DNA of 64,000 bases. It comes from Fontibacillus phaseoli. GTDB lineage: Bacteria; Bacillota; Bacilli; Paenibacillales; Paenibacillaceae. The position numbers were made by a program, and so were the translations under genes. Below are positions 1 to 7,874 of this stretch, one piece after another. How positions within the stretch are numbered: the first letter of the stretch is position 1; each line of letters starts with the position of its first letter. The stretch is taken from positions 23,404 to 87,403 of the forward strand of contig NZ_QPJW01000017.1 in the NCBI RefSeq assembly GCF_003337355.1, written 5' to 3'. A model generated the notes under the pieces. The model searched no databases, was not told where the DNA came from, and was given only the letters and a program-made list of their open reading frames with translations.

Positions 1-1542
1 CGGTCGGGACGTGAATTCCGGATGGAATTGAACCGCAAGGAACCAAGGGTGCCCAGGCAGTTCGACTATTTCAACAAGGCGTCCATCCGGCGAAGTACCG
101 GAAATGCGCAGACCCGCCGCTTCGATCGTTTCGCGGAAAGCATTATTAAATTCATAACGGTGCCGGTGTCTTTCATATACCAGTTCGTCATCATAGCATT
201 GCATGGCGAGCGAGTCCGGCTGAAGTTTGCACGGATACAGGCCAAGACGCATCGTCCCGCCCAAATCCTCAATATCCTTCTGCTCGGGAAGCAGGTCGAT
301 GACCGGGTATTCGGTGGAAGGATTGATCTCCGAACTGTTCGCACCTTGAAGTCCGGCCAGGGAACGTGCATATTCGATAACCGCTACTTGCATGCCAAGG
401 CAGATGCCGAAGAAAGGAATGTTATTCTCGCGGGCAAACCGGATCGTCGTAATTTTGCCTTCAATACCGCGATCTCCAAATCCTCCCGGCACGAGAATGC
501 CGCCAACGCCTTTCAGGCGTTCGTTCACATTATCACCCGTAACTTCTTCCGCGTTGACCCAACGGATTTTGACATCCGCATTTGTATCGAAACCGGCATG
601 AGAAAGGGATTCTACAACGCTCAAATAAGCATCGTGAAGTGCGACGTATTTGCCGACAATAGCGATTTCCACCGTTTTGTCCAGCTTGTTGATCCGTTCT
701 ACAAGGTTTTCCCATTCGCTCATGTCCGGAGCCGGCGTAGTCAGCTTCAGATGGTTTACGACGATTTCGTCGAGGCCCTCGTCACGTAAATTCAAAGGCA
801 CTTCGTACAAAGTGTCCGCATCGCGGCATTCTACTACCGCGTTCGGATCGATATCGCAGAAGAGCGCAATTTTCGCCTTCATGTCATCCGAAAGTTCATG
901 CTCCGTACGGCATACGATTACATTCGGCTGGATGCCGATACTGCGGAGCTCCTTGACACTGTGCTGGGTCGGCTTCGTTTTCACTTCACCGGCTGCTTTG
1001 ATATAAGGAATCAAGGTAACGTGGATGTACATCACATTCTCACGGCCGATATCGCTCTTGATCTGACGAATGGCTTCCAGGAAAGGAAGACTCTCGATAT
1101 CGCCGACGGTCCCCCCGATTTCCGTAATGACTACATCGGAACCCGCTTCGCGTCCGGCACGGAATACACGCTCTTTGATTTCGTTAGTAATATGCGGAAT
1201 GACTTGAACTGTTCCACCTAAATATTCTCCGCGGCGTTCCTTGCCGATGACGGAGGAATAAATTTTACCGGTCGTTACGTTGCTGTTCTTGGACAGGTTA
1301 ATATCGATAAACCGCTCATAGTGGCCCAAATCCAGGTCCGTCTCCGCTCCGTCGTCGGTAACGAATACCTCCCCATGCTGGTAAGGGCTCATCGTGCCCG
1401 GATCCACATTCAGGTAGGGATCGAATTTCTGGATGGTTACCTTGAGACCTCTGTTCTTAAGCAGTCTGCCGAGCGATGCGGCCGTAATCCCTTTTCCCAA
1501 TGAGGATACGACCCCGCCTGTCACGAAAATATATTTTGCCAC
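1..1542 (-). CDS. pyrG: CTP synthase (3' end outside window)
   Basis: Converts UTP to CTP with glutamine as nitrogen donor, the last step of pyrimidine nucleotide synthesis. The protein opens with MAKYIFVTGGVVSSLGKG, the synthetase-domain nucleotide-binding signature. Reading stays open to base 1, where the glutaminase-domain motif QFHPEFTSRP (catalytic His-Glu pair) is visible. 514 codons are present; the family is usually about 535, so roughly 20 C-terminal residues are missing at the window edge. The start is GTG at 1542, with AGGAGG at 1553-1558. It lies downstream of rpoE, as in B. subtilis, behind an attenuator-like leader (1691-1774). Confidence 0.95.
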   Translation of the reverse strand, partial: MAKYIFVTGGVVSSLGKGITAASLGRLLKNRGLKVTIQKFDPYLNVDPGTMSPYQHGEVFVTDDGAETDLDLGHYERFIDINLSKNSNVTTGKIYSSVIGKERRGEYLGGTVQVIPHITNEIKERVFRAGREAGSDVVITEIGGTVGDIESLPFLEAIRQIKSDIGRENVMYIHVTLIPYIKAAGEVKTKPTQHSVKELRSIGIQPNVIVCRTEHELSDDMKAKIALFCDIDPNAVVECRDADTLYEVPLNLRDEGLDEIVVNHLKLTTPAPDMSEWENLVERINKLDKTVEIAIVGKYVALHDAYLSVVESLSHAGFDTNADVKIRWVNAEEVTGDNVNERLKGVGGILVPGGFGDRGIEGKITTIRFARENNIPFFGICLGMQVAVIEYARSLAGLQGANSSEINPSTEYPVIDLLPEQKDIEDLGGTMRLGLYPCKLQPDSLAMQCYDDELVYERHRHRYEFNNAFRETIEAAGLRISGTSPDGRLVEIVELPGHPWFLAVQFHPEFTSRP

Positions 1543-1690
1543 AGTTCAAAAACCTCCTAAATTAGTACGGGTTCCTTCAAAAATGTCTTGCTGCCCGAAT
1601 GCCCCCGGCAAAGCCTCAGGCAATTCGGATTTCAGGCGACTTTAGATCAATATAGCGTAACCCATTCTGCAAAAAAACATAGCGAAATGG

Positions 1691-1737
1691 GCATAAAAAA
1701 ACAAAAAAGTGACACCCGAACAGGTCGGGGCACTTTT
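1691..1737 (-). terminator. pyrG leader terminator/attenuator
   Basis: AAAAGTG (1731-1737 read on minus) pairs with CACTTTT (1705-1711). An inner CCCGA/TCGGG stem extends the hairpin, and a T-rich run follows on the minus strand. The upstream arm carries GCCCC, which a slippage-made G tract could pair with, as required for CTP-sensitive attenuation. It also ends rpoE read-through. Confidence 0.75.
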
Positions 1738-1773
1738 GAATGAATACATATTTATTGGTTTGAATCATAAGCC

Positions 1774-1810
1774 CATGCAATAGTTTACCCGTTACCCACC
1801 CCTCTGTCAA
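1774..1810 (-). promoter_or_regulatory. pyrG promoter with GGGC start
   Basis: The minus strand has -35 TTGACA (1805-1810), a 17-base spacer and -10 TAAACT (1782-1787). Seven bases further is GGGCTT, whose first G is at 1774. In B. subtilis pyrG, initiation at GGGC lets RNA polymerase add extra G residues when CTP is low; the G run then blocks the leader terminator. All parts of that arrangement are present here. Confidence 0.75.
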
Positions 1811-1857
1811 GTGAAGGGCGGGGTGCAAAATGGTGAACATTTGACCGGGCCTCTTAT

Positions 1858-2421
1858 TTATTTGTTTTCTTCGTCCTCGGCAAATTCTTCTTCCTCTTCG
1901 GCGTCGTCCGAGTCTTCTTCTTCCTCGTCCAACTCCTCATCACCAAGAATCGTATCTTCCTCTACTTCTTCAACGTCATCATCGTCGTCGTCGGAGAACA
2001 AATCGTCGTCCGAATCTTCGTCAACAGCGTCGTAATCATCATCTTCCTCGTCAGAAGTAAATGTATCTTCTTCTTCCGTGAAATCATCGTCCAGATCGTC
2101 ATCGTCATCGTTAATAATGCGCGGACGCTTGGCATTGCCGACTGGATCTTCGGAACGTTCGATCGGATACCAGCGTTTAAGGCCCCACAAGTTGGTGCCG
2201 ACGCAAGCAAAACGGCCGTCGATATTAATTTCCGTATACAGTTGCGCAATCGCATTGTTGATTTCTTCCTCGGACATGCCGCGGACTTTTGCTACCTCAT
2301 TCATAAGGTCACGGTAATAATGCGGCGTATTCGCAGCTTTCAGAATCATAAAGGCCAAGTCGACCATCGGAACCTCGTGCACTTTTTCCGGGTCAATTTT
2401 CAAATTGAGTGGGGTACTCAC
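1858..2421 (-). CDS. rpoE: RNA polymerase delta subunit
   Basis: Delta subunit of Gram-positive RNA polymerase; it speeds recycling and affects promoter selectivity. The folded N-terminal HARE-HTH domain spans about residues 1-95 (STPLNLKIDPEKVHEVPMVD through INIDGRFACVGTNLWGLKRW). The C-terminal half is almost entirely Asp and Glu, as in the family. I chose the GTG at 2421, which gives the usual STPLNLK N-terminus. An in-frame GTG at 2442 would add seven residues. It sits directly upstream of pyrG, the B. subtilis order. Confidence 0.92.
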   Translation of the reverse strand: MSTPLNLKIDPEKVHEVPMVDLAFMILKAANTPHYYRDLMNEVAKVRGMSEEEINNAIAQLYTEINIDGRFACVGTNLWGLKRWYPIERSEDPVGNAKRPRIINDDDDDLDDDFTEEEDTFTSDEEDDDYDAVDEDSDDDLFSDDDDDDVEEVEEDTILGDEELDEEEEDSDDAEEEEEFAEDEENK

Positions 2422-2495
2422 GTAACGGACACTTCCTCTCACGCATTGTTCACAAAAAGATTGATTTCCTAACTAACATATCCATATCACAAAAT

Positions 2496-2524
2496 AGTAA
2501 ACCTTATTTGCCATTAAAAAGCAA
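2496..2524 (-). promoter_or_regulatory. Candidate rpoE promoter
   Basis: The minus strand carries TTGCTT (2519-2524), a 17-base spacer and TTTACT (2496-2501), about 75 bases before the rpoE start. Both boxes match sigma-A consensus at four of six positions. It lies after the terminator at 2583-2609, so rpoE could be transcribed independently of the upstream unit. Confidence 0.4.
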
Positions 2525-2571
2525 GTTTTTAGTTGTGCCCATACCATGTCATATTCCATTCAAACATCCCG

Positions 2572-2609
2572 GAAATTAAAAAGGGGCGTGAACTTTCGTT
2601 CGCCGCCCC
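2572..2609 (-). terminator. Strong intrinsic terminator, no gene upstream
   Basis: On the minus strand GGGGCG (2604-2609) pairs with CGCCCC (2583-2588), with an inner GAAC/GTTC stem and a four-base loop, followed by TTTTTAATTT. No minus-strand coding region lies between it and the divergent gene at 2869, so it must end a non-coding transcript. Confidence 0.75.
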
Positions 2610-2815
2610 CTGACTGTATCCACTTCGAACGGAATTGAACCTTCCCTCCGAAGGATGTTGAAAGCCTAAAAGACCTTCACCATATCCTATGTCCAGTTTT
2701 CTGCTTTGACACGGTGAATGAGGGCCCAACTTGATAAATAAAAGCGATTTCTTTACGCACACATGCAAGTGAGGCCCATTTTGCAAGGAGCAGGGCCTCT
2801 TTCCCATTCAGGCTG
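2583..2815 (-). ncRNA. Candidate small RNA upstream of rpoE
   Basis: A minus-strand stretch ends in the terminator at 2583-2609 and contains no convincing ORF. Visible structure: GAGGCCC pairs with GGGCCTC across a 15-base loop, a second GGGCCC-containing copy follows that could pair instead, and a CCT-TCGG-AGG hairpin is followed by GGTTCAATTCC, which resembles a tRNA variable arm and T-arm. A matching acceptor stem was not found, so it is not an intact tRNA. The 5' end is a guess from a weak promoter-like CTGACG/TATGAC pair. It could be a small RNA, a decayed tRNA or an rpoE leader. Confidence 0.35.
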
Positions 2816-2868
2816 TAGGGTGCTGTCATACAATACTGCAACACGCTTCGTCAGGAGGGCTACTCATA

Positions 2869-4035
2869 ATGGACTACTCCAGCTTCCTGCGGTATTTGAA
2901 TGAACACATCGACACCTCCGGAAAAAGCGGCCGCCGCATTATCCGCTTTCCGCATCCTACGCTATTTGCCGAATTCGTGAAACAACTTCGAGCACGAAGA
3001 CGCCAATATCCGGCCTTACGGCGGGTACGCACCTCCTCGTTGCTTCAGGCTTTTTTTTGCCCCTTGCCTCTGCCGGGGGGAGAAGCCTGGAGACGATTCG
3101 GTCTGCTCGTCGAGGAAGATGCCCGGGTTGCCGTGCACTCCGCCGCGGTCCCAAGCAAAGAACTACCCACAGGCACCCCATGGGGGGTGCGGCATATTGG
3201 CGCTCCGGACGCCTGGTCGGTCTCGACAGGCAATCAGGTCCGCATCGGTGTCATTGATACGGGAGCCGATTTTAATCATCCCGATCTCCGGCATTCGCTT
3301 GCAAGAGGCGTCAATCTGTTGAACCAAATGAGTCTTCCTTTCGATGATAACGGCCATGGCACGCACATCGCCGGAACCATCGCCGCCTCGGGCGGCTCCA
3401 AAAGCATGATGGGTGTTGCTCCCCGTTCCCTGATCTATCCTGTAAAAGCGTTTGATCACAACGGCTCCGCCTATGTATCCGATATTATCCTCGGCATAGA
3501 CTGGTGCGTTCAAAACCGTATGAACATCATCAATATGAGCTTTGGCATGAAGAGCAAAAGCCAGTCCTTGCAGAACACCATTCGCAAGGCCTACAACGCA
3601 GGCATTGTCGTCGTAGCCTCCTCAGGCAATGACAAAAAAAGCAGAGGCGCCGATTATCCGGCCCGGTATCCCCATACCATCTCCGTCGGGGCTACCGGCA
3701 AGGACGGACGAATTGCGCCCTTCAGCAATCACGGCCCCCGCATCGATATTTACGCACCGGGGGAAAAGGTCAAATCATGCTGGCTTGGCGGAGGCTATCG
3801 CGAGATGAACGGCACCTCCATGGCGACCTCCCATGTCAGCGGATCGATCGCCCTGCTTCTGGCCCATCGGCCGGGGTTGTCGCCGGGGGAGATCAAAAGG
3901 CGGTTGCGTCGCACAGCCCGCCCTCTATATTCCCCGTCGTCCAAGACGAAGCTCGGCGCCGGAGAAGTCAACGCCGCCCGCCTGTTGCGCGGCAAGCCGG
4001 CCGCAGCCAGCAAAAAACCGTCAGGGAGATCCTAG
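2869..4035 (+). CDS. S8 family (subtilisin-like) serine peptidase
   Basis: Serine endopeptidase of the subtilase family, 388 residues. The triad is Asp130 (IGVIDTG), His153 (NGHGTHIAGT) and Ser307 (NGTSMATSHVSG), with oxyanion Asn244 (SSGND). About 105 residues precede the catalytic domain; they contain no hydrophobic signal peptide, so the enzyme may stay in the cytoplasm or leave by another route. The LIPY start typical of B. subtilis intracellular subtilisins is absent. The substrate is unknown. The stop codon lies in the loop of a terminator hairpin (4018-4050) shared with convergent argS. Confidence 0.9.
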   Translation: MDYSSFLRYLNEHIDTSGKSGRRIIRFPHPTLFAEFVKQLRARRRQYPALRRVRTSSLLQAFFCPLPLPGGEAWRRFGLLVEEDARVAVHSAAVPSKELPTGTPWGVRHIGAPDAWSVSTGNQVRIGVIDTGADFNHPDLRHSLARGVNLLNQMSLPFDDNGHGTHIAGTIAASGGSKSMMGVAPRSLIYPVKAFDHNGSAYVSDIILGIDWCVQNRMNIINMSFGMKSKSQSLQNTIRKAYNAGIVVVASSGNDKKSRGADYPARYPHTISVGATGKDGRIAPFSNHGPRIDIYAPGEKVKSCWLGGGYREMNGTSMATSHVSGSIALLLAHRPGLSPGEIKRRLRRTARPLYSPSSKTKLGAGEVNAARLLRGKPAAASKKPSGRS

Positions 4036-4050
4036 TCCCTGACGGTTTTT
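4011..4050. terminator. Bidirectional terminator, subtilase/argS
   Basis: CCGTCAGGGA (4018-4027) pairs with TCCCTGACGG (4036-4045). T runs follow on plus and, from the A run at 4012-4017, on minus. The stop codon of the plus gene (4033-4035) is in the loop. It ends both convergent transcripts. Confidence 0.9.
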
Positions 4051-4082
4051 GTCAATCACGGCTGCCACAGGCGCGTGATGGG

Positions 4083-5762
4083 CTACATCCGCTCCGGCGC
4101 GGATACGCCGATCAGCTTCAGCACATTCGCGATGACCGTGCGAACGGCACCCAACAGCACGAGGCGCGCTGCGGTTTGCTCCGCGTCTTCCGTAATGACG
4201 CGCTCCGCTCTGTAATAGCTGTGGAGCATGGCGGAAAGCTCATACACATAGCGCACGAGGCGATGCGGAGCATAGTTCTCGGCCGCGACGCCGATTTCTT
4301 CCGGTAGCTCGCCCATTTTCCGCAGCAAATCATATTCGTGTTCCGCCGTCAATTTTTGCAGGTTTACGCTATCTGGAGCCGGAATCGCAACGCCTTGTTC
4401 TTCCGCTTGACGGAAAATGCTGCAAATCCGTGCATGGGCATATTGCACGTAATACACCGGATTCTCATTAGATGTCGAAATGGCAAGGTCCATATCGAAA
4501 TCAAGATGCGAGTCCATGCTACGCATCGTAAAGAAGTAGCGGATAGCGTCGACGCCAACTTCATCCATCAGGTCGACCATCGTCACCGCTTTACCGGTCC
4601 GTTTCGACATTTTCACCTTTTCGCCGTCTTGGAACAGGCTGACCATCTGGGCGATCAATACCGTCAATTTCGCCGGATCGTTGCCGATGGCCTGCATCGC
4701 CGCCTTAACGCGGGGAATGTAGCCGTGATGATCGGCGCCCCAGATGTTGATCATCTGATCAAAGCCGCGGTCGTATTTATTCCGGTGATAGGCAATATCC
4801 GGCGTCAAATACGTATAGGTGCCATCGTTCTTGACGAGAACGCGGTCCTTGTCGTCCCCGTATTGTGTCGTCCGCAGCCAGGTCGCACCTTCCTGCTCGT
4901 AAGTCTGGCCTTTGTCACTCAGTTCCTTCAACGAGGCCTCGACTTGACCGTTCTCGTACAGCGACGTTTCGCTGAACCAGACGTCAAAACCGACGCGGAA
5001 TCGTCCGAGATCGCGCTGAATCTTCGCCAGTTCTTTCTCCAAGCCGTATTTCCGCAAGAAGGCCTCGCGTTCTTCGGGAGACTGCGACAACAGCAAGTCG
5101 CCTTTCTCGGCAGCGAGCTCCTTGGCAAAACCTTTAATATCCTCGCCGTGGTAACCATCCTCCGGCATTTCGGCATCCTGGCCCAGCTCTTGCAGATACC
5201 GCGCTTCAATCGATTTGCTCAGGTTGGCCACCTGATTGCCCGCATCATTAATGTAGTATTCCCGGGTTACTTGATAACCGGCAAAATCAAGCACGTTGCA
5301 AAGCGCATCGCCCACAGCGGCCCCGCGGGCATGTCCAAGGTGCAGGCTGCCCGTAGGGTTGGCGCTGACGAATTCGACTTGAACCTTTTGCCCTTTGCCG
5401 GCGTCAATGCGGCCGTAATTCTCTCCTTGAGCGTAAACTTGGAGAGCGATCGGGTAGAGATAGCTTTTGCCGAGCGTAAAATTGATAAAGCCCGGTCCTG
5501 CAATCTCGGCTTTCTCGATTCCCGCCTTGGCATAATCCAGATGGCTTAGGATTTCCTCCGCGATTTGGCGCGGATTTTTCTTTGCGATCCGGGACAGCTG
5601 CATGGCCGCATTTGTAGCCAGATCTCCGTGGGCCTTGTCTTTAGGCACTTCAAGCACGATGACCGGTATTTCTTCGCGCTGCGCCAGCCCGGCGCCGGTA
5701 ATGGCTTCAATAACGGCCTCTTTCAAGGTCTGATTGATTTGTTCCAACGGATTTTGACTCAT
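4083..5762 (-). CDS. argS: Arginyl-tRNA synthetase
   Basis: Class I aminoacyl-tRNA synthetase that charges tRNA-Arg; 559 residues, normal length. The HIGH signature appears as HLGH (residues 141-144, after SANPTGS), and the KMSKS-type loop as KMSKRTGK. The C-terminal anticodon-binding domain ends in LKLIGVSAPERM, with the conserved terminal Met. The ATG at 5762 follows the DUF1934 stop by three bases, with GGAGG inside the end of that gene, so the two are one transcription unit. Confidence 0.97.
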   Translation of the reverse strand: MSQNPLEQINQTLKEAVIEAITGAGLAQREEIPVIVLEVPKDKAHGDLATNAAMQLSRIAKKNPRQIAEEILSHLDYAKAGIEKAEIAGPGFINFTLGKSYLYPIALQVYAQGENYGRIDAGKGQKVQVEFVSANPTGSLHLGHARGAAVGDALCNVLDFAGYQVTREYYINDAGNQVANLSKSIEARYLQELGQDAEMPEDGYHGEDIKGFAKELAAEKGDLLLSQSPEEREAFLRKYGLEKELAKIQRDLGRFRVGFDVWFSETSLYENGQVEASLKELSDKGQTYEQEGATWLRTTQYGDDKDRVLVKNDGTYTYLTPDIAYHRNKYDRGFDQMINIWGADHHGYIPRVKAAMQAIGNDPAKLTVLIAQMVSLFQDGEKVKMSKRTGKAVTMVDLMDEVGVDAIRYFFTMRSMDSHLDFDMDLAISTSNENPVYYVQYAHARICSIFRQAEEQGVAIPAPDSVNLQKLTAEHEYDLLRKMGELPEEIGVAAENYAPHRLVRYVYELSAMLHSYYRAERVITEDAEQTAARLVLLGAVRTVIANVLKLIGVSAPERM

Positions 5763-5765
5763 GAT

Positions 5766-6200
5766 TTAAACTTCCTCCTGTATATGTAAACTATTGGCGA
5801 AATGTCCCGACAATTCTTCGTACACAAATAAATCGTATTCCCAAGCGATATGTCCATAAGGTCCGTTAAGCCGCGTCTCCAGAGTTCGCGTATGCGTGGA
5901 CAGATTGAACTTCGTAAACGGTGCACGATAAAATCCGGGCAGCTTGCGTCCAACCTGAAACGTCTGCTCCGACTCCACTTCGCCGTGACGCATAATTTTC
6001 AGTTCGCCACCGGAGATTTTAATCATCGTTCGCGTCGTACCCCCGTTCGCCCCTGGCTCGGGTTCTTCATATTTGATGTAGGCCGCATCCCCTCGGACAA
6101 AGACCTCTCCCGTCACTTCCTGAAGAGTTTCCTCCCCGTTCTGGCGGCTCGTGACCACAATTTTGGCTCTGCTCTGATCCGGCATATCCCAAATCCCCAT
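5766..6200 (-). CDS. DUF1934 protein, YwiB-like
   Basis: A 144-residue protein of the DUF1934/YwiB family, a small calycin-like beta-barrel family of unknown biochemical function. It sits immediately upstream of argS, as ywiB does in B. subtilis. The pattern VTSRQNGEE near the start and GPYGHIAWEYDLF near the end fits the family. The ATG at 6200 has no clear ribosome binding site; the in-frame ATG at 6185 has GGGG nine bases upstream and may be the true start. Confidence 0.82.
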   Translation of the reverse strand: MGIWDMPDQSRAKIVVTSRQNGEETLQEVTGEVFVRGDAAYIKYEEPEPGANGGTTRTMIKISGGELKIMRHGEVESEQTFQVGRKLPGFYRAPFTKFNLSTHTRTLETRLNGPYGHIAWEYDLFVYEELSGHFANSLHIQEEV

Positions 6201-6230
6201 TCTATATATTACATTGTATCCTATTGTACT

Positions 6231-6259
6231 ACTATATCCAGTTCATTGTTTCAATTCAA
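6231..6259 (-). promoter_or_regulatory. Promoter of the DUF1934-argS unit
   Basis: On the minus strand TTGAAT (6254-6259), a 17-base spacer and TATAGT (6231-6236) lie about 30 bases upstream of the first gene. The match to sigma-A consensus is good. Confidence 0.6.
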
Positions 6260-6294
6260 TACGATGAGGTTCTGCCTAAGTGAGAAGAAAAAAG

Positions 6295-6320
6295 AAACCC
6301 GGATATAAACCGGATTTCCT
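6295..6320 (-). terminator. Probable terminator after propeller gene
   Basis: On minus, AAATCCGG pairs with CCGGGTTT around a short AT loop, followed by a pyrimidine-rich TTTCTTTTTTC tract. The stem has one imperfect pair. It would end the gene at 6552-7724 after the intervening repeat. Confidence 0.5.
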
Positions 6321-6379
6321 TTAAGTGCTTATCTTGACCTGTATATGAATGGTTTACGTTACTTTCCGTTTAAATGCGT

Positions 6380-6546
6380 GTTCAAAAAGTCGACTTTTCA
6401 GCACCGAGAAGGTTGGATGAAGGAGGGACTGAGGAGCGGAGCGTAGGCAAAACCTACGTGAGCACCGGAAGGCCCGCCTGAATTCAAGATTCGATGTCGG
6501 TTAAGGATCCTGAAATGCTTCGTGATCAAAAGATGACTTTTTGAAC
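6380..6546. mobile_element. MITE-like repeat, copy 1
   Basis: A 167-base non-coding element with perfect 12-base terminal inverted repeats GTTCAAAAAGTC / GACTTTTTGAAC. A second copy at 9977-10141 shares most of the interior, including GAAGGTTGGATGAAG, GGACTGAG and GGAAGGCCCG. No transposase is encoded, so it would be mobilised in trans if at all. The conserved AACCTCTAT just outside the right end of both copies may belong to the element. Target duplications are not evident. Confidence 0.7.
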
Positions 6547-6551
6547 AACCT

Positions 6552-7724
6552 CTATAAATCAAACTTGATATTCCAGCTAGCCCCGCCGTCTTTGGTGAGG
6601 TAAATCGCCGCGTCATCCGGGTTGGTGACGACGAGCCAACCGCTTTTCTTCGCCGGAAAGGCAATTATTGCCTCAAATCCGGCAAGCGTCGCCGGGACGT
6701 TACTCCAGGTTTTGCCTCCATTATAAGAGCGTCCCACACCGACCTTGCCCGCTGCCGGAGAACCGCCGGCCAGGTAAGCCGCCCCATCCGCGATGGCCAG
6801 ATTCCCGAGGTGTCCGCCGGGATTCGCGGGTCCCCGCTCCGCTACGGCTTTCCCCGAACCGGGTGCCGGTCCGCCACCGGCCGTGTTTTGCGCGATGACC
6901 CGGGTCCAGGTCTTTCCGCCGTCCCGGCTGGCGTAAAGGGAATACGATACCTGCGACATGCCGGATTCCCCGCGCACAAGCACCCATACCTGATCGCCGC
7001 TGCTATAGATTTCGCCGCCGATGCCTCCGGAAACGGTTAACGACTCCCGCCAATGGCGCCCACTGTCAGCGGTCCTCATCAATTGGATTCCACCGCCCGG
7101 CTTCACCGTCATGGCCCATCCCCGCTTAAGGGCTCCATCCTTAGGGAACAGCGCAGCCCGCGTATTGGCCGGCGTCGGAATCCGGGCCCAAGCACTTCCG
7201 CCGTTTTTGGTCACATAGGCCGCGTTCCTCGTATACCCGACCACGGTCTCGGCATCATGAACATCGATCCGTTGCAACGATTGGCCAGCCGTATAAACAG
7301 TAGACCATTTCGAGCCGCCGTCTTTGGTACGAAGCAGGTTGAAATTCGGAGATTTCCCACTTCGGGCCAAAGCCCAGCCCTTCACATTGTCCGGAAACTC
7401 GATTTGTTCAAATTGCCACTGCCCCGTATAAATATCCTGCCAATGGCAGCCGCTGTCCGACGTCCCGATCAGAAAACCGTTTCCGGCTGCACGCCCTGTC
7501 GATGTACTCAAAAAATCGATATCGCTGAATTTAAGGGGATCCTGATCGGCACCCGCCCGTTCCTCCTTCAGCTTTTTCAGCAATCCGTGATCGCCCTGCC
7601 CGCACTTGCCGTCCTCGGCTGCCGCAGCTTTGGATACCGGTGGACCGGGGAGAGCCCACATGCCGACGATCAAGCCAAGGCATAGCATCGGGACGAGCCA
7701 AAACCGGAATTGTTGTTTGTTCAT
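6552..7724 (-). CDS. Secreted beta-propeller (BNR/Ycf48-like) protein
   Basis: 390 residues. An N-terminal signal segment (FRFWLVPMLCLGLIVGMWAL, about residues 6-25, then an Ala-rich cleavage region) points to export. The rest has repeated SxDGGxxW-type blades (RTKDGGSKWS, VTKNGGSAWA, ASRDGGKTWT, SYNGGKTWSN, LTKDGGASWN), typical of BNR/sialidase-like or YCF48-type beta-propellers. No sialidase catalytic residues can be assigned, so its role is unknown, perhaps binding or assembly. The ATG at 7724 was chosen for GGAGGTG seven bases upstream; a longer frame to 7817 would put 31 residues ahead of the signal peptide. Confidence 0.75.
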   Translation of the reverse strand: MNKQQFRFWLVPMLCLGLIVGMWALPGPPVSKAAAAEDGKCGQGDHGLLKKLKEERAGADQDPLKFSDIDFLSTSTGRAAGNGFLIGTSDSGCHWQDIYTGQWQFEQIEFPDNVKGWALARSGKSPNFNLLRTKDGGSKWSTVYTAGQSLQRIDVHDAETVVGYTRNAAYVTKNGGSAWARIPTPANTRAALFPKDGALKRGWAMTVKPGGGIQLMRTADSGRHWRESLTVSGGIGGEIYSSGDQVWVLVRGESGMSQVSYSLYASRDGGKTWTRVIAQNTAGGGPAPGSGKAVAERGPANPGGHLGNLAIADGAAYLAGGSPAAGKVGVGRSYNGGKTWSNVPATLAGFEAIIAFPAKKSGWLVVTNPDDAAIYLTKDGGASWNIKFDL

Positions 7725-7796
7725 TTTCAACACCTCCATTACATTACTATTACCCGTTTCGGAGAAAGGCTCCAAACCCGGAGATCCGGTGGATAT

Positions 7797-7839
7797 AAAA
7801 AAACCTCCTACCCGCAAACCAGGTTTACGAATAGGAGGT
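7797..7839 (-). terminator. Terminator of speE-speB
   Basis: ACCTCCTA (7803-7810) pairs with TAGGAGGT (7832-7839), with an inner CGTAAACC/GGTTTGCG stem. A T run follows on minus (7797-7803). It lies just after speB. Confidence 0.85.
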
Positions 7840-7874
7840 GCTTACCTTCAGTATATAAAGTAGCTTACTGCGCT

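Noticed and set aside
1811..2035. Ser-rich plus-strand frame
   Set aside because: Antisense of the Asp/Glu tail of rpoE.
2605..2690. A tRNA gene upstream of rpoE
   Set aside because: T-arm and variable-arm resemblance only; the T stem has a mismatch and no 5' acceptor strand could be found.
2529..2807. A 92-codon minus-strand open frame
   Set aside because: No ribosome site, odd composition, and it overlaps a hairpin-rich non-coding stretch with a terminator at its end.
4338..5549. A 403-codon plus-strand frame opposite argS
   Set aside because: It is the antisense shadow of argS, which has all synthetase motifs.
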